DNA of 25,528 nt from UASB124 sp041662445. GTDB taxonomy: Bacteria; Babelota; Babeliae; Babelales; RVW-14. A program made the position numbers and the translations under genes. This document shows positions 23,227 to 25,528 of this stretch, in pieces. The stretch's first letter is position 1, and the number at the start of each line of letters is the position of its first letter. The notes under the pieces are model-generated. The model was given only the letters and a program-made list of their open reading frames with translations. It ran no database searches and was not told the origin of the DNA. The stretch spans positions 1 through 25,528 of the forward strand of contig JBAZSL010000019.1 in assembly GCA_041662445.1 (NCBI GenBank). The letters run 5' to 3'.

Positions 23227-24867
23227 ATGGCAAAACAAATTATTTTTGGCGAGGAAGCTCGTAATAAAATTCTTAAGGGCGTAAGCCAGCTCGCAGGAGC
23301 CGTTAAAATTACCCTCGGCCCCCGCGGTCGTAATGTTGCTATCGAAAAATCCTTTGGCTCACCAAGCATCACAAAAGACGGTGTCTCGGTTGCAAAAGAA
23401 ATTGAGCTCAAAGATAAATTCGAAAATATGGGCGCACAAATGGTGCGCGAAGTAGCGTCAAAAACATCAGACGTTGCAGGCGATGGTACCACCACCGCAA
23501 CAGTCCTTGCTGAAGCAATCTTTCGCGAAGGCATGAAGAACGTTGTTGCGGGTGCCAACCCTATGGAAATCAAACGTGGTATTGATATTGCTGTCACTAA
23601 AGTGGTAGCTGAACTTGGCAAAATGTCCAAGCCAATCAAAGATAAAGCTGAAATCGCACAGGTCGCAACCATTTCTGCCAACAACGACAAAGCCATTGGT
23701 GATCTTATTGCAGATGCTATGGACAAAGTTGGCAAACACGGCGTTATCACTGTTGAAGAAGCTCGTGGTATTACCGATGAACTCGACATTGTCGAAGGAA
23801 TGCAATTTGATCGTGGCTATGTATCGCCCTACTTCATTACCGATACAGAAAAGATGGAAGTTGTTCTTGAAAATCCACGTATTTTGATCTGCGACAAAAA
23901 AATCAGCAGCATGAAGGACCTCCTTCCTGTTCTTGAACAAGTTGCAAAACAAGGCATTCCATTTTTAATTATTGCTGAAGATGTTGAAGGCGAAGCCCTT
24001 GCAACATTAGTAGTCAATAAGATGCGCGGTACCTTGACCGTTGCTGCCGTCAAAGCCCCTGGATTTGGCGATCGTCGCAAAGCGATGCTCCAAGATATCG
24101 CAGCTCTAACAGGAGCCGCTATGGTCTCTGACGAACTCGGTATCAAACTTGAAGGCATCACGTTTGCCGATCTTGGTTCTGCAAAAAAAATTCGCATTAC
24201 CAAAGACAACACCACAATCGTTGATGGCAAAGGCGCGAAAAAAGATATCGACGCACGCATCGCTCAAATCAAGGCAGAAATCAACATTTCAACATCAGAA
24301 TACGACAAAGAGAAACTTCAGGAACGGTTAGCCAAACTTTCAGGTGGCGTTGCCGTCATCAAAGTTGGTGCCGCAACTGAAACCGAAATGAAAGAAAAGA
24401 AAGATCGCGTTGATGATGCACTCCATGCTACACGTGCTGCTGTTGAAGAGGGCATTGTGGTTGGCGGCGGAGTTGCACTTTTGAGGGTGCAAAACGCGCT
24501 TGATCAGCTTAAGCTGCAAGGCGACCAGGCTATTGGCGTTCGCATTATTCGTCGTTCGCTTGAAGAACCTGCTCGCGTCATTGCAAGCAACGCTGGTTAC
24601 GACGCAGCCGTTGTCGTTGAAAAGATCAGAGGATCTGAAACCAACATCGGATTTGATGCACGCAATGAAGAATATGTCGACATGTTTAAAGCAGGCGTTG
24701 TTGATCCAACAAAAGTCACACGTTCTGCATTACAAAATGCGGCATCAATTGCAAGCTTGCTTCTTACTACCGAAACCATGATTGCTGAACTGCCAGAAGA
24801 CAAACCTGCTGCACCTGCTGCGGGCCATGGCCATGGCGGCATGGGGGGTATGGGAGGCATGTACTAA
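23227..24867 (+). CDS. groEL: Chaperonin GroEL
   Basis: 546 residues, full length. It shows the ATP site TLGPRGRNV (29-37) and DGTTTATVL (86-94, with Asp86 equivalent to E. coli Asp87), the apical domain with DRGYVSPYF, AVKAPGFGDRRKAML, and EEGIVVGGG in the equatorial domain. The C terminus ends in a Gly/Met-rich tail (GGMGGMGGMY) preceded by HGHG. It folds cytoplasmic proteins in a 14-mer with GroES. AAGAGG lies upstream of the ATG, and a strong terminator follows. Confidence 0.98.
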   Translation: MAKQIIFGEEARNKILKGVSQLAGAVKITLGPRGRNVAIEKSFGSPSITKDGVSVAKEIELKDKFENMGAQMVREVASKTSDVAGDGTTTATVLAEAIFREGMKNVVAGANPMEIKRGIDIAVTKVVAELGKMSKPIKDKAEIAQVATISANNDKAIGDLIADAMDKVGKHGVITVEEARGITDELDIVEGMQFDRGYVSPYFITDTEKMEVVLENPRILICDKKISSMKDLLPVLEQVAKQGIPFLIIAEDVEGEALATLVVNKMRGTLTVAAVKAPGFGDRRKAMLQDIAALTGAAMVSDELGIKLEGITFADLGSAKKIRITKDNTTIVDGKGAKKDIDARIAQIKAEINISTSEYDKEKLQERLAKLSGGVAVIKVGAATETEMKEKKDRVDDALHATRAAVEEGIVVGGGVALLRVQNALDQLKLQGDQAIGVRIIRRSLEEPARVIASNAGYDAAVVVEKIRGSETNIGFDARNEEYVDMFKAGVVDPTKVTRSALQNAASIASLLLTTETMIAELPEDKPAAPAAGHGHGGMGGMGGMY

Positions 24868-24897
24868 GAACCAGTACATTCGAACTTTAATTTTACA

Positions 24898-24937
24898 AGC
24901 CGTGGGCGGTTATCGCGCTCACGGCTTTTTTATTTTT
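24898..24937 (+). terminator. Rho-independent terminator of groES-groEL
   Basis: AGCCGTG-G-GCG pairs with CGC-T-CACGGCT around GTTAT, an 11-bp stem with one G-U pair, followed by TTTTTATTTTT. It lies 30 bp past groEL. Confidence 0.9.
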
Positions 24938-24963
24938 GACACACGTTGTAGAATTTTTATACT
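24936..24963 (+). promoter_or_regulatory. Strong promoter of the final gene
   Basis: TTGACA (24936-24941, perfect), a 16-bp spacer and TATACT (24958-24963, five of six). It begins in the T run of the groEL terminator and leaves a leader of about 40 nt. Confidence 0.75.
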
Positions 24964-25010
24964 CATCGCGTTAGTAAAAATCATTCAACGTTCAACCAAT
25001 AAGGGAGATT

Positions 25011-25517
25011 ATGATTTCACGTTCGATTCCTGTTGCAATTGCCATTTGCCTTTTCCAAATAACAGCCAGCAATGCCATGCAAGCAGGCAGCTTGCGTGGC
25101 GATTTTCTCGATATCATGGGCCGCAAAATCATAAACGCTCAAGTCATCAGTAAAGAGAAAGCTGCGTATTTGCAAATATTTCGAGCAGGCCAAACGATTG
25201 AATTAGCTAAAGGAATTGTTCAAATATTAAGTACTTTCGATACCAACGGCTACTTCACACCACAAGAACAAACTGAAGCTTTAGAAAAAATTAGTGAACT
25301 CAATAAGTCGCTAGATTTTTGGCTAGATTCTAGACGCGAAGGCCCAGACTCCATAAATGTATATCCCCTTCATGCAAATCTTGTTGCGCATATGCAAGAG
25401 AAACTCACCGATTTTTGTACCAAAATTAGTTGTTCCCGTACGAAGGACGAGCACGACGATGATATATTCGAGTTTTTCTCCGAAGAGAAAGCACCTAATG
25501 TTGTGGCACCTAAGTAA
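25011..25517 (+). CDS. Small exported protein of unknown function
   Basis: 168 residues, not recognised. A signal peptide covers about 1-22 (MISRSIPVAIAICLFQITAS, then NAM). The mature part looks mainly helical (KAAYLQIFRAGQTIELAKGI, EQTEALEKISELNKSLDFW), has two cysteines (CTKISC) near 135-140 that could form a disulfide, and ends with an acidic stretch (KDEHDDDIFEFFSEE). AAGGGAG precedes the ATG. Its own strong promoter separates it from groEL. A host-directed or envelope role is possible, but nothing here shows one. Confidence 0.7.
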   Translation: MISRSIPVAIAICLFQITASNAMQAGSLRGDFLDIMGRKIINAQVISKEKAAYLQIFRAGQTIELAKGIVQILSTFDTNGYFTPQEQTEALEKISELNKSLDFWLDSRREGPDSINVYPLHANLVAHMQEKLTDFCTKISCSRTKDEHDDDIFEFFSEEKAPNVVAPK

Positions 25518-25528
25518 CCCACACAACA

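Noticed and set aside
23184..23789. 201-residue open frame antisense to groEL
   Set aside because: A common shadow of the highly biased groEL sequence; Ser/Ala-rich with no motif.

Overview
The window looks like a piece of chromosome from a Gram-negative, host-associated bacterium. Outer-membrane biogenesis genes (TamB-like protein, two SurA-type chaperones, a beta-barrel protein ending in Phe) indicate an envelope with two membranes. A secreted ubiquitin-specific-protease-like protein with a ubiquitin-binding-type zinc finger indicates life in or on a eukaryote. This mix would fit an intracellular protist symbiont such as Candidatus Dependentiae (TM6), but that placement is inference and was not tested by any search. 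About eleven of nineteen coding regions carry a signal peptide, lipobox or N-terminal membrane anchor.

Layout. (1) 1-1386, plus strand: the tail of an upstream gene, then a predicted exported USP/C19 protease with a RING-like Cys/His cluster and a C-terminal NZF/RanBP2 finger. (2) 1387-1600: a palindrome and three 21-bp tandem repeats, then a terminator-like hairpin. (3) 1601-9250, minus strand: a 1894-residue exported beta-rich protein followed 75 bp later by a 629-residue outer-membrane barrel protein, probably one operon, behind a structured leader (9251-9679). (4) 9680-11056: a membrane-anchored HKD phospholipase D/nuclease-like protein and a divergent exported coiled-coil protein. (5) 15067-11005, minus: ruvA, a type IV pilin-like protein and a TamB-like protein in one tight operon. 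(6) 15093-18272: an unknown exported protein, a CPT/zeta-like P-loop kinase and an APC-family amino-acid transporter. (7) 18487-20490, plus: a SurA/PpiC-like lipoprotein and a second SurA-like protein separated by a strong hairpin. (8) 22549-20474, minus: a D-cysteine desulfhydrase/ACC deaminase-family PLP enzyme with a signal-like N terminus, coupled to endonuclease IV (nfo). (9) 22911-24867, plus: groES-groEL with their promoter and terminator. (10) 24936-25517: a strong promoter and a small exported protein of unknown function.

How the parts may work together: the SurA-like and TamB-like proteins would assist passage and folding of outer-membrane proteins, which could include the 1601-3490 barrel and its giant partner. 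The USP-like protein, the PLD-like protein and the giant surface protein are the best candidates for direct contact with a host. The remaining genes (ruvA, nfo, groESL, APC transporter) are housekeeping or nutrient uptake.
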